64,000 nucleotides of DNA from positions 18,548 through 82,547 of the forward strand of contig CAVUVH010000008.1 of assembly GCA_963744735.1 (NCBI GenBank), given 5' to 3'. Made by a program: the position numbers and the translations under genes. The stretch is from RPQJ01 sp963744735. Lineage in GTDB: Bacteria > Pseudomonadota > Gammaproteobacteria > Steroidobacterales > Steroidobacteraceae. The notes under the pieces were generated by a model. It was not told the origin of the DNA and searched no databases. It saw nothing but the letters and a program-made list of their open reading frames with translations. Below, piece after piece: positions 8,542 through 17,327 of the stretch (the first letter of the stretch is position 1; each line of letters opens with the position of its first letter).

Positions 8542-10473
8542 ATGCCGGTCATCACCCTGCCTGACGGCAGCCAACGCAGTTTCGACCAGCCGCTCACCGT
8601 GGCGGGCCTCGCCGCCAGCATTGGCGCCGGGCTGGCCAAGGCCGCGCTGGCCGGCCGCGTCGACGGCAGGCTGGTCGACACCTCGCACGTCATCGAGCAC
8701 GACGCGCAGGTCTCGATCGTCACCGGCAAGGACGCGGACGGGCTCGAAATCATCCGTCACTCCACGGCGCACCTGCTGGCGCAGGCCGTGCAGGCCGTCT
8801 ACCCGGAGGCGCAGGTCACGATCGGCCCGGTGATCGAGGACGGCTTCTACTACGACTTCGCCTTCAGCCGGCCGTTTACGCCGGAAGACCTCGCGAAGTT
8901 CGAGGCCAGGATGCACGAGCTCGCCAAGGCCGACCTCAAGGTCGAGCGCCGGGTGATGCCGCGCGACGCCGCGGTCGAGACCTTCAAGAAGCTCGGCGAG
9001 CACTACAAGGCCGAGATCATCGCCAGCATCCCGGCCAACGAAGACATCAGCCTGTACGGGCAGGGCGAGTGGTTCGACCTCTGCCGCGGCCCGCACGTGC
9101 CCAGCACCGGCAAGCTCGGCGCGTTCAAGCTGATGAAGGTCGCGGGCGCCTACTGGCGCGGCGACTCGAAGAACGAAATGCTCCAGCGCATCTACGGCAC
9201 CGCCTGGGCGAACGAGAAGGATCTCAAGGCCTATCTCACTCGCCTCGAGGAAGCCGAGAAGCGCGATCACCGCCGCATCGGCCGCGAGCTGGGCCTGTTC
9301 CATACCCAGGAAGAGGCGGTCGGCAGCGTGTTCTGGCACCCGAAGGGCCACACGCTCTGGCGCACCGTCGAGGCCTACATGCGCGGGCGGCTCGAGCAGT
9401 CCGGCTACGTCGAGGTCAAGACGCCGCAGCTGATCGACCGCGTGCTGTGGGAAAAGTCGGGCCACTGGGAAAACTACCGGCCCAACATGTTCATCGCCGA
9501 GTCCGAGGACCGCATCCTCGCGGTCAAGCCGATGAACTGCCCGGGCCACGTGCTGATCTACCGGCAGGGCATCAAGTCCTACCGCGACCTGCCGCTGCGC
9601 ATCGCCGAGTTCGGCTCCTGCCATCGCAACGAGCCTTCCGGCGCCCTGCACGGCCTGATGCGGGTGCGCGCGTTCACCCAGGACGACGCGCACATCTTCT
9701 GCACCGAGGCGCAGGTCAACGCCGAGACGGTCGCCTTCTGCGCCCTGCTGCAGAGCGTCTACAAGGACTTCGGCTTCGACGAGGTCATGGTCAAGTTCTC
9801 GGACCGCCCGGCCAAGCGGGCCGGCAGCGACGAGACCTGGGACCGGGCCGAGGGCGCCCTGAAGGCGGCGGTCGAGGCCGCGGGCCTGGAATACACCCTG
9901 AACCCGGGCGAGGGCGCCTTTTACGGCCCCAAGCTGGAATTCGTGCTGCGGGACGCCATCGGCCGGGACTGGCAGTGCGGCACCCTGCAGGTCGATTTCG
10001 TGCTGCCCGAGCGCCTGGGGGCCGAATACGTCGGCGAGGACGGGCAGGTCCACCGGCCGGTGATGCTGCACCGGGCCATCCTGGGCTCGCTGGAGCGTTT
10101 CCTCGGCATCCTGATCGAAAACCATGCCGGGAAGTTCCCGACCTGGCTGGCGCCGGTACAGGCGGTCGTGATGAATATTACCGACGGACAGGCCGAATAC
10201 GTCCGCCGGGCGACCGAATTCCTGAAAAATCAGGGGCTTCGGGTCGAAATGGATTTGCGAAACGAGAAAGTCGGCTTTAAAATCCGCGAACACACCCTGC
10301 AGCGGGTCCCGTACCTGCTGGTCGCGGGCGACCGCGAATCAGGGTCAAACTCGTTGGCCGTGCGCACGCGCAGCGGCAAGGACCTCGGGTCGATGGGCCT
10401 CGAAACCCTCGCCTCGAAGCTTGCCGAAGAAGTCGCGAGCCGCGGCCGTACTGTTTTAGCTTCAGAGGATTGA
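8542..10473 (+). CDS. thrS: Threonyl-tRNA synthetase
   Basis: 643 residues, the standard bacterial length. It shows, in order, an N-terminal TGS domain (PVITLPDGSQRSFDQP), the editing domain with HSTAHLLAQAV, then class II catalytic motifs (motif 2 region FGSCHRNEPSGALHGLMRVR, motif 3 HRAILGSLERFLGI) and zinc ligands in AVKPMNCPGHVLIY, and finally an anticodon-binding domain. The ATG at 8542 gives the canonical MPVITLPDG start; the TTG 18 bases upstream is less likely. It heads the translation gene cluster and its 3' end holds the infC ribosome site. Confidence 0.97.
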   Translation: MPVITLPDGSQRSFDQPLTVAGLAASIGAGLAKAALAGRVDGRLVDTSHVIEHDAQVSIVTGKDADGLEIIRHSTAHLLAQAVQAVYPEAQVTIGPVIEDGFYYDFAFSRPFTPEDLAKFEARMHELAKADLKVERRVMPRDAAVETFKKLGEHYKAEIIASIPANEDISLYGQGEWFDLCRGPHVPSTGKLGAFKLMKVAGAYWRGDSKNEMLQRIYGTAWANEKDLKAYLTRLEEAEKRDHRRIGRELGLFHTQEEAVGSVFWHPKGHTLWRTVEAYMRGRLEQSGYVEVKTPQLIDRVLWEKSGHWENYRPNMFIAESEDRILAVKPMNCPGHVLIYRQGIKSYRDLPLRIAEFGSCHRNEPSGALHGLMRVRAFTQDDAHIFCTEAQVNAETVAFCALLQSVYKDFGFDEVMVKFSDRPAKRAGSDETWDRAEGALKAAVEAAGLEYTLNPGEGAFYGPKLEFVLRDAIGRDWQCGTLQVDFVLPERLGAEYVGEDGQVHRPVMLHRAILGSLERFLGILIENHAGKFPTWLAPVQAVVMNITDGQAEYVRRATEFLKNQGLRVEMDLRNEKVGFKIREHTLQRVPYLLVAGDRESGSNSLAVRTRSGKDLGSMGLETLASKLAEEVASRGRTVLASED

Positions 10474-10480
10474 TCGCATC
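10464..10480 (+). promoter_or_regulatory. infC ribosome-binding site and AUC start codon
   Basis: AGAGG at 10464-10468 sits nine bases upstream of an in-frame ATC at 10478, inside the end of thrS. An in-frame ATT at 10469 abuts the Shine-Dalgarno and is badly spaced. Non-AUG starts are a known property of infC, because IF3 discriminates against them and thereby represses its own synthesis. Confidence 0.7.
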
Positions 10481-11002
10481 ACTGCTCCAACGACCAAGCG
10501 CATCCGGCGCAACCAAGAGATCACGGCACCGCAACTGCGCGTCATTGGCGCGGACGGCGAGCAAGTCGGGGTAATGACCCGCTTCGAGGCGCTCGAACTC
10601 GCTGCCTCGCAGGAGCTCGACCTGATCGAGGTCTCGCCGATGGCGGAACCGCCGGTGTGCCGGATCATCGATTTCGGCAAGTTCCAGTTCGAGACGAACA
10701 AGAAAGCCGCGATCGCGAAGAAGAAGCAGAAACAGATACAGATCAAGGAAGTAAAGTTTCGCCCTGGAACCGACGACGGCGACTATCAGATCAAGTTACG
10801 GAATCTGATTCGCTTTTTCGAGGAAGGGGACAAGGCCAAGGTAACCCTGCGGTTCCGTGGCCGAGAGATGGCGCACACGGACCTCGGTCGGCAGATGCTG
10901 ATGCGGCTGCAGCAAGACCTCTCTGCACATGCAGTGGTCGAGCAGCATCCGCTGATGGAAGGCCGGCAGATGGTCATGATGCTGGCGCCAAAAAAGAAGT
11001 AA
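10478..11002 (+). CDS. infC: Translation initiation factor IF-3
   Basis: 174 residues when begun at the ATC at 10478, giving an N-terminus (TKRIRRNQEITAPQLRVIG) that matches other gammaproteobacterial IF-3 proteins; the first ATG, at 10574, would delete most of the N-domain. Core motifs are LIEVSPMAEPPVCRIIDFGK, the basic linker KKAAIAKKKQKQ, and the C-domain blocks KFRPGTDDGDYQIKLRN and KVTLRFRGREMAH. It binds the 30S subunit and checks initiator tRNA and start codon. Five bases separate it from thrS. AUC initiation implies the usual autoregulation. Confidence 0.95.
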   Translation: MTAPTTKRIRRNQEITAPQLRVIGADGEQVGVMTRFEALELAASQELDLIEVSPMAEPPVCRIIDFGKFQFETNKKAAIAKKKQKQIQIKEVKFRPGTDDGDYQIKLRNLIRFFEEGDKAKVTLRFRGREMAHTDLGRQMLMRLQQDLSAHAVVEQHPLMEGRQMVMMLAPKKK

Positions 11003-11033
11003 GGGCGGCTTCGGCCGCTTCTTCGCCCTCGAA
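11003..11033 (+). other. Hairpin between infC and rpmI
   Basis: A GC-rich stem-loop (GGCGGC-TTCG-GCCGC) directly follows the infC stop and is followed by CTTCTTC rather than a T-run. It may be a weak attenuator or processing site, or part of an L20-responsive leader for rpmI-rplT. The role is not established from sequence. Confidence 0.4.
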
Positions 11034-11084
11034 CCGCGGCGCAAGCCAAGGCGAAATGGGCTATGAAAAATCAGGAGTTGTTAC

Positions 11085-11279
11085 ATGCCCAAGTTGAAGA
11101 CCAACCGGGCCGCGGCAAAGCGTTTTCGCAAGACAGCGAACGGTTTCAAGCGCGGCCAGTCGCAGAAGCGACACATCCTCACCAAGAAGACGACGAAGCG
11201 TAAGCGTCAGCTGCGCGGCACCACCATGGTCGCCAAGCAGGACCTCGATCGTCTCGCCCAACTGCTGCCCCACGCCTGA
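11085..11279 (+). CDS. rpmI: 50S ribosomal protein L35
   Basis: 64 residues, strongly basic, starting MPKLKTNRAAAKRFRKT and ending in the usual hydrophobic LLPHA-type tail. Preceded by an AGGAG ribosome site. Placement between infC and rplT is the standard bacterial order; co-transcription with both is expected. Confidence 0.97.
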   Translation: MPKLKTNRAAAKRFRKTANGFKRGQSQKRHILTKKTTKRKRQLRGTTMVAKQDLDRLAQLLPHA

Positions 11280-11290
11280 GGAGGTGACCC

Positions 11291-11656
11291 ATGGCACGAG
11301 TTAAACGTGGCGTCATCGCAGGACGTCGGCACAAGAAGATCCTCGCCAAGGCGAAGGGCTATTACAACGCGCGCCGCAAGGTGTTCCGCACGGCGAAGCA
11401 GGCGGTCATCAAGGCCGGCCAGTACGCCTACCGCGACCGCAAGGCCAAGAAGCGTGACTTCCGCGCGCTGTGGATCACCCGCATCAATGCCGGTGCCCGC
11501 ACGTTCGAGATGTCGTACAGCCGCTTCATGGCCGGCCTGAAGGCCGCTGGCCTGGAGATCGACCGCAAGATGCTGGCGGACCTCGCGGTCCACGACATCG
11601 ACGCGTTCGGCGCCCTGGTCGAGCAGGCCAAGAAGGCGCTGCCCCCGGCCGAGTAA
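11291..11656 (+). CDS. rplT: 50S ribosomal protein L20
   Basis: 121 residues with the standard start MARVKRGVIAGRRHKKILAK and the conserved NARRKVFRTAKQAV and RDRKAKKRDFRALWITRINA blocks. It binds 23S rRNA early in 50S assembly and in other bacteria represses its own operon. A very strong GAGGAGGTGA ribosome site precedes it; it follows rpmI by 11 bases. Confidence 0.97.
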   Translation: MARVKRGVIAGRRHKKILAKAKGYYNARRKVFRTAKQAVIKAGQYAYRDRKAKKRDFRALWITRINAGARTFEMSYSRFMAGLKAAGLEIDRKMLADLAVHDIDAFGALVEQAKKALPPAE

Positions 11657-11723
11657 CCCGCGCCATGGGCCATGGCCGCCGATGAAACGGGGACGCGTAC
11701 CCGTTTTGCGGAGCGAAGTCGAC

Positions 11724-11755
11724 AAGGCCGGGGCGCGCAAGCGACCCGGCCTTTT
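11724..11755 (+). terminator. Rho-independent terminator or attenuator before pheS
   Basis: The stem AAGGCCGGG pairs with CCCGGCCTT around a 12-base loop and is followed by four T residues. It ends the infC-rpmI-rplT message or attenuates pheST. I looked for a phenylalanine-rich leader peptide like E. coli pheM upstream and found none. Confidence 0.75.
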
Positions 11756-11788
11756 CAGTTGCAGCAGCAGCGACGGATACAGCGCCCG

Positions 11789-12823
11789 ATGAGCGACACC
11801 ACGACGAGCCCCAGCCTGGACGACCTGGCCGCCAACGCCCGGTCGCGTGCGGCCCTGTGCGCCAGCCTGGTCGAACTCGAGGCGCTCAAGGTCGAGTTGT
11901 TCGGCAAGAAGGGTGCGATCACCGCGCAGCTGAAGTCGCTCGGTGCGCTGGCGCCGGACGAGCGCAAGGCGGCCGGCGCGCGGATCAATGCCGTGCGCGA
12001 CGAAATCGGCGCCGTGCTCGACGCACGCAGGCTCGAACTCGAGCGTGCCGAGCTCGAGCAGAAGCTGGCCGCGGGCCGCATCGACGTGACGCAGCCGGGG
12101 CGCGGACAGCAGCCCGGCGGCCTGCACCCGGTCAGCCGCACGCGCCGTCGCATCGAGGCGCTGTTCCGCCAGGCGGGCTTCTCGGTCGAGGACGGTCCCG
12201 AGGTCGAGGACGACTGGCACAACTTCGAGGCGCTCAACATCCCCGCCAACCATCCGGCGCGGGCGATGCACGACACCTTTTATTTCCCCGATGGCCGCCT
12301 GCTGCGCACCCACACCTCGCCGGTGCAGGTGCGCGCCATGCTGCGCGAGAAGCCGCCGCTGCGCATGATCATGCCGGGCCGCGTCTATCGCTGCGATTCC
12401 GACATGACGCACACGCCGATGTTCCACCAGGTCGAAGGCCTGGTGGTCGACGAGGGCGTGAGCTTCGCGCACCTCAAGTCCGTGCTGCACGAGTTCATGC
12501 AGCAGTACTTCGAGCGGCACCTCGGCATCCGCTTCCGGCCGTCGTACTTCCCCTTCACCGAGCCCTCGGCCGAGGTCGACATCGAGTGCGTGTTCTGCAG
12601 CGGCGCCGGCTGTCGCGTCTGCAAGCAGACCGGCTGGCTCGAGGTCGCGGGCTGCGGCATGGTGCACCCCAACGTGCTGCGCAACGTCGGCATCGATCCC
12701 GAGCGCTACACCGGCTACGCCTTCGGCATGGGGATCGAGCGGCTGACGATGCTGCGTTACAGCGTCAACGACATCCGCCTCTATTTCGAGAACGACCTGC
12801 GCTTCCTGCGGCAGTTCGGCTGA
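11789..12823 (+). CDS. pheS: Phenylalanyl-tRNA synthetase alpha subunit
   Basis: 344 residues. The N-terminal coiled-coil is visible (LVELEALKVELFGKKGAITA), followed by class II catalytic motifs: HPVSRTRRRIEALFRQAGF, LLRTHTSPVQVRAML, GRVYRCDSDMTHTPMFHQ and FGMGIERLTMLRY. A CVFCSGAGCRVCKQTGWLE segment matches the usual pheS C-terminal region. The start at ATG 11789 gives MSDTTTSPSLDDL; the longer reading from 11672 runs through the terminator and is rejected. It forms an alpha2-beta2 enzyme with pheT just downstream. Confidence 0.96.
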   Translation: MSDTTTSPSLDDLAANARSRAALCASLVELEALKVELFGKKGAITAQLKSLGALAPDERKAAGARINAVRDEIGAVLDARRLELERAELEQKLAAGRIDVTQPGRGQQPGGLHPVSRTRRRIEALFRQAGFSVEDGPEVEDDWHNFEALNIPANHPARAMHDTFYFPDGRLLRTHTSPVQVRAMLREKPPLRMIMPGRVYRCDSDMTHTPMFHQVEGLVVDEGVSFAHLKSVLHEFMQQYFERHLGIRFRPSYFPFTEPSAEVDIECVFCSGAGCRVCKQTGWLEVAGCGMVHPNVLRNVGIDPERYTGYAFGMGIERLTMLRYSVNDIRLYFENDLRFLRQFG

Positions 12824-12837
12824 TCCGGTAACCGACG

Positions 12838-15226
12838 ATGCGCATCAGTCTGCAATGGTTGAGTGAATGGATCGGCGGGCCGCTGCCGGCGCCGAAGGAC
12901 CTCGCCGCGCGCCTGACGATGGCGGGCCTCGAGATCGAGGGCATCGAGGCCGCCGCGCCGCCGCTGCCCGGCGTGATCGTGGGTCACATCGTCGAGCGCG
13001 TGAAGCACCCGAACGCCGACACGCTCAGCGTCTGCCAGGTCGACACCGGCTACGGCGACGGTGCAGATCGTCTGCGGTGCGCCCAATGCGCGCGCCGGGC
13101 TCAAGGCGCCGCTCGCAGTGGTCGGCGCGAAGCTGCCGGGCGGCATGGAGATCAGGCAGGCGAAACTGCGTGGCGTCGAATCGCACGGCATGCTGTGTTC
13201 GGCGCGCGAGCTCGGCCTGGCGGAGGATGCCAGCGGCCTGCTCGAACTGCCGGCCGACCTGGCAGTGGGCGCCGCGCTGGTGGACGCGCTGGGCCTGGAC
13301 GACACGATCCTCGAAGTGAACCTGACGCCGAACCGCGGCGACTGCATGAGCGTGCTGGGCGTCGCGCGCGAGGTGGCGGCGCTGACGGGCGTGCCGCTGA
13401 CCGGGCCGGCACTGCCGGCCGTGCCGGCGGCATCGACCGAGACATTCCCGGTACAGCTCACGCCGGGCGCGGGTTGTGCGCGCTTTGCCTCGCGGGTGAT
13501 CCGTGGGCTGCGGCCGCAGGCCCAGTCGCCCGCCTGGCTGCAGGAACGCCTGCGCCGCGCCGGGCTGCGCCCGATCAGTGCCGCCGTCGACGTCACCAAC
13601 TACGTGATGCTCGAGCTCGGCCAGCCGCTGCATGCCTACGACCTGCGTGAACTCGCCGGCGGCATCGTCGTGCGCCGCGCGCGCGCGGGTGAGACGCTCA
13701 AGCTGCTCGACGGCCGTGAGATCGCCATGGACGAGTCCGTGCTCGTCATCGCCGACCGCGAAAAGGCGCTCGGCCTGGCCGGTGTCATGGGCGGCGACCA
13801 TTCCGGCATCGGCGACGACACCACCGACGTCCTGCTCGAGGTGGCGTACTTCGAGCCGGCCGTGATCGCGGGCCGCGGCCGTCGTTACGGCCTGGTCACC
13901 GACGCCTCGCAGCGCTTCGAGCGCGGCGTCGATCCCACGCTGCAGCAGCGCGCCATCGAGCGCGCAACGGCACTGCTGGTCGCCTGCGCCGGCGGCACGC
14001 CCGGCCCGACGCAGCTGACCGAACTGGCCGGCGAGCTGCCGGCGCCGCCGCGCGTGGCCTTGCGTCCGGCGCGCGCACGGTCCGTGATCGGCGCCGACAT
14101 CGATGACGCGGCGATCGCGGCGATCCTGGCGAGCCTCGGCATGCAGGTCGAGCGGGGCGGCGCGACCTGGCAGGTCACGCCACCCGCCTGGCGCTTCGAC
14201 ATCGCGATCGAGGAAGACCTGATCGAGGAAGTCGCGCGCATGCACGGCTTCGACCGCATCGCCGAGATCGTGCAGCCGGCGCGCCAGCCGCTGCCGGCGG
14301 TCACGGAAACGCGCGTCGGCGGCGATGCCGCGGCCGACCTGCTCGTGCAGCGCGGTTACTTCGAGGCCGTGACCTACAGCTTCATCGAGCCGCGCCTGCA
14401 GCAGCTGTTTGCGCCGGGCGTGGCCAGCCTCACCCTCAGCAACCCGATCTCGGCCGAGCTCGCGACCATGCGCGCCTCGCTCTGGCCCGGCCTCGTCGCC
14501 GCGCTGAGCGCAAACCAGCGCCGGCAGCAGGCGCGGGTGCGGCTGTTCGAGGTCGGGCGCAAGTTCGTGGTCACGGACGGGCAGGGCACGCTGCAGGAAG
14601 TTGCGGTGGTGGCCGGGCTCGCCGCCGGCCCGGCGCTGCCCGAGCAATGGGGCGTCGCGCGGAGCGCGGTCGATTTCTTCGACGTGCGGGCCGACGTCGA
14701 GGCGCTGCTGCGCGCGACCGGCGCGCTGGACGACTTCCGCTTCGTGCCGGGCCAGCACCCGGCGCTGCATCCAGGACAGACCGCCGAGATCCGCCGCGGC
14801 GAACGGCACGCGGGCTGGCTCGGCCGGCTGCACCCGGAGCTGGAGCGGGAACTCGAGTTGACATATTCCGCGCTGGTGTTCGAGCTCGACGTCGACGTCG
14901 CGCTGGCGGCGACGATCCCGCATTTCCGCGATGTCTCGCGCTTTCCCGGCGTGCGCCGCGACCTGGCCGTGGTCGTCGCCGAGTCCGTGCCGGTGCAGAA
15001 GCTGCTCGACTGTGTCCAGAGCGCGGCGGGCGGCGTCCTGCGCGACACCACGGTGTTCGACATCTACCGCGGCGCCGGCATAGAAACTGGACGCAAGAGT
15101 GTGGCGATAGGCTTGAATTTACAGGACGTTTCGCGCACGCTTACTGACGAAGAAACGGATGCCATCGTGGCTCGGGTCGTTACCGACCTGGAGCGGGAGT
15201 GCTCCGCCACGATACGAGACCGATAA
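12838..15226 (+). CDS. pheT: Phenylalanyl-tRNA synthetase beta subunit; one frameshift near its N-terminus
   Basis: About 796 residues across two frames, normal for PheT. The first 70 residues (MRISLQWLSEWIGGPLPAP, EIEGIEAAAPP, HPNADTLSVCQVDTG) read from 12838. At about 13058 the frame shifts to TVQIVCGAPNARAGLKAPLA, giving the tRNA-binding EMAP-like domain, the B3/B4 editing domain, the B5 domain and the FDX anticodon-recognition domain at the C-terminus. An essential gene broken by one indel in a normal operon points to a sequence error. It follows pheS by 15 bases and precedes ihfA by 6. Confidence 0.93.
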
Positions 15227-15232
15227 AGACAA

Positions 15233-15532
15233 ATGGCATTGACCAAGGCGGAAATCGCAGAAGCATTGTTCGACCAGCTCGGCCTCAACAAGCGTGAGGC
15301 GCGCGAGCTCGTCGACCTGTTCTTCGAAGAGCTGCGCATGTCGCTCGCCAACGGCGAGCAGGTCAAGCTGTCGGGCTTCGGCAACTTCGACCTGCGCAGC
15401 AAGAACCAGCGCCCCGGTCGCAATCCCAAGACAGGCGAGGAGATTCCGATCAGCGCGCGTCGCGTCGTTACATTCCGGCCTGGCCAGAAACTGAAGGCGC
15501 GCGTGGAAGCGTATGCTGGAACCCAGCAATAA
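15233..15532 (+). CDS. ihfA: Integration host factor alpha subunit
   Basis: 99 residues of the HU/IHF family: MALTKAEIAEALFDQLGL, the dimer core, then GNFDLRSKNQRPGRNPKTGE forming the DNA-intercalating beta arm with its conserved proline. IHF alpha rather than HU is favoured by the position directly after pheT, as in other Gammaproteobacteria. It bends DNA at specific sites in transcription, replication and recombination. The next gene begins inside its last 20 bases. Confidence 0.95.
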   Translation: MALTKAEIAEALFDQLGLNKREARELVDLFFEELRMSLANGEQVKLSGFGNFDLRSKNQRPGRNPKTGEEIPISARRVVTFRPGQKLKARVEAYAGTQQ

Positions 15533-15869
15533 CGACGAGCTCCCGGCGATCCCGGGCAAGCGCTACTTCACCATCGGCGAAGTGAGCGAGCTCTGCGGCG
15601 TCAAGCCGCACGTGCTGCGTTACTGGGAGCAGGAGTTCCCGCAGCTCAAGCCGGTCAAGCGCCGGGGCAACCGCCGCTACTACCAGCGCCAGGACGTGCT
15701 GGTGATCCGCCAGATCCGTGCGCTGCTCTACGACCAGGGTTTCACCATCGGCGGCGCGCGCAACCGGCTCGAGGGCGAGGAAGCCCGCGTCGACGTCACC
15801 CAGACCCACCAGCTCGCCCGCCAGCTGCGGGTCGAGCTCGAAGAAGTCATCAAGATCCTGCGCCGCTGA
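15513..15869 (+). CDS. MerR family transcriptional regulator (ihfA-linked)
   Basis: 118 residues: a winged helix at residues 16-85 (FTIGEVSELCGVKPHVLRYW, EFPQLKPVKRRGNRRYYQRQ) and a short C-terminal coiled coil (LARQLRVELEEVIKILRR) with no effector domain or metal-binding cysteines. A short MerR-like protein overlapping ihfA is conserved in many Gammaproteobacteria (Pseudomonas has one in the same position) but its target is unknown. It overlaps ihfA by 20 bases and is followed by tRNA-Pro. Confidence 0.9.
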   Translation: MLEPSNNDELPAIPGKRYFTIGEVSELCGVKPHVLRYWEQEFPQLKPVKRRGNRRYYQRQDVLVIRQIRALLYDQGFTIGGARNRLEGEEARVDVTQTHQLARQLRVELEEVIKILRR

Positions 15870-15908
15870 GCAGACCAGAGGGTCCATAGGCTATAATCCG
15901 CGCCCGGT

Positions 15909-15985
15909 CGGAGCGTGGCGCAGTCTGGTAGCGCACTTGCATGGGGTGCAAGGGGTCCCGAGTTCGAATCTCGGCGCTCCGACCA
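15909..15985 (+). tRNA. tRNA-Pro (GGG)
   Basis: Acceptor CGGAGCG pairs with CGCTCCG and is followed by A and an encoded CCA. The anticodon stem CTTGC/GCAAG encloses ATGGGGT, giving anticodon GGG; T-arm AGTTCGAATCT. A tRNA-Pro after pheST-ihfA-merR is a common gammaproteobacterial arrangement. Confidence 0.96.
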
Positions 15986-16061
15986 ATCTTCTATTCGCGC
16001 CTCAGGCGCGCTGCCCGCGGCAGGCTCACCGCCTGATCCACCCCGTGTGCATGATTCCCGC

Positions 16062-16310
16062 ATGGTCGATCTCGGTTCCCTCGGCGGCCTGCACCGCCGC
16101 CAGCACGAGCTGCACGCCTACTGCCTGCGCTGCGACCGCTGGCGCGTCCTCGACCTGGCGGCAATGGTGCGGGCCGGGCAGGGCGAACGCCGGCTGCCGC
16201 TCTGCGTCCGATGTCGCGATTGCGGCGAACAGGGTCGTGTGCAGGTCCGGCCGCCGGCGCCCACGCGTTCGACTTCCGGCTGGATCGCACCGGTCATTCC
16301 CACCGCCTGA
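16062..16310 (+). CDS. Small zinc-ribbon-like hypothetical protein
   Basis: 82 residues beginning MVDLGSLGGLHRRQHELHAY. It carries two cysteine pairs, CLRC and CVRCRDC, about 36 residues apart, the spacing expected for a zinc ribbon, with basic residues and a QVRPPAPTR segment after the second pair. The codon pattern (GC-rich third positions) and the organised cysteines argue for a real gene despite its size. It lies alone between tRNA-Pro and the TerB-domain gene; the function is unknown. The longer frame upstream runs through the tRNA and is not used. Confidence 0.55.
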   Translation: MVDLGSLGGLHRRQHELHAYCLRCDRWRVLDLAAMVRAGQGERRLPLCVRCRDCGEQGRVQVRPPAPTRSTSGWIAPVIPTA

Positions 16311-16328
16311 TTTGCTATCGTGAGCACC

Positions 16329-17304
16329 ATGGAAAAACAAGCAACCCAGTCGATCCTGACAGTGGCCCTGATGGCGGCCTTTGCCGACGGACTCAAGGAC
16401 GAGCGCGAGCGCGAGGCGATCCGCAAGCTGGCGGAAACGCTGGGCGCGGACGGCGGCGTCGACCTGCCGGCGCTGTATCGCGAGGTGCTGCTGTCGAAGC
16501 CGAAGCTCGAAGACGTCGTCGCCCCGCTGGGCGATCCGGCGCTGCGCCAGTATGCCTACGAGATGGCCGTGGGCATCGCGAACGCGGACGGCTCGCAGAA
16601 CACGGCCGAGGGCGATTTCCTGGCCCGGCTGGCGCAGGCCCTGCAGTTGCCTGCCGCGGCGGCCGAATCGACCGCGCGCAGCGCGAGCGCCCTGGCCGCT
16701 GCGGCCACCGAGCCCGCGCGCCTGCGGCGCGGCCGCCGCCGCTGCAGCCGTGGCCGCCACCGGCACGGTGCTGGGCAAGGCGAACGTCAGCGAGGCCGAG
16801 CTCGACAAGACGATCATGACCGCGTCGATCACCAACGCCGCGCTCGAGCTGCTGCCGGAGTCGCTCGCCTCGATGGCCATCATCCCGCTGCAGATGCGCC
16901 TCGTGTATCGCATCGGCAAGGCCTACGGCTACGAGATGGACAGCACGCACGCGAAGGACTTCATCGCCACGCTCGGCGTCGGGCTCACCTCGCAGTACGT
17001 CGAGCAGTTCGGCCGCAAGCTGCTGGGCGGCCTGCTCGGCGGACTGGGCGGCGGCATCGGCCGCACGGTGGGCAGGCAGGCGGCCAGCTCCGGCCTCACC
17101 TTTGCCACCACGTACGCCATCGGCCGCGTGGCGCAGCGGTATTACGCCGGCGGCCGCACGCTCGATACCGCCACGCTGAAGCAGACCTTCAGCGGCCTGC
17201 TGGCCGAGGCGCGCGGGATGGCGCCGCAGTACCAGGCGCAGATCGAGCAGGCCGCGAAGACGATCGACACCCGCAACCTGCTGTCGATGGTCCGCCAGGC
17301 CTGA
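16329..17304 (+). CDS. TerB-like N-domain plus DUF697/YcjF-like C-domain protein; one frameshift
   Basis: The N-terminal ~110 residues are an alpha-helical acidic domain (ILTVALMAAFADGLKDERER, YEMAVGIANADGSQN) typical of TerB-like modules. After an Ala-rich linker and a frame change near 16730, the second half reads ITNAALELLPESLASMAIIP, LQMRLVYRIGKAYGYEMD and a glycine-rich GGLLGGLGGGIGRTVGRQ stretch, the pattern of DUF697, which usually inserts in or associates with membranes. About 320 residues in total. Function unknown; TerB-type domains have been linked to metal or envelope stress. Confidence 0.7.
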
Positions 17305-17327
17305 GGCCTGCGCGCCGGGCCTGGAGC

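Noticed and set aside
8512..10293. 593-codon open frame on the - strand
   Set aside because: Fully antisense to thrS, whose motifs are all present; composition is Asp/Val/Leu/Gly-rich as expected for a shadow frame.
11656..11789. Phenylalanine leader-peptide attenuation of pheST
   Set aside because: A terminator is present, but no short frame rich in Phe codons was found before it.
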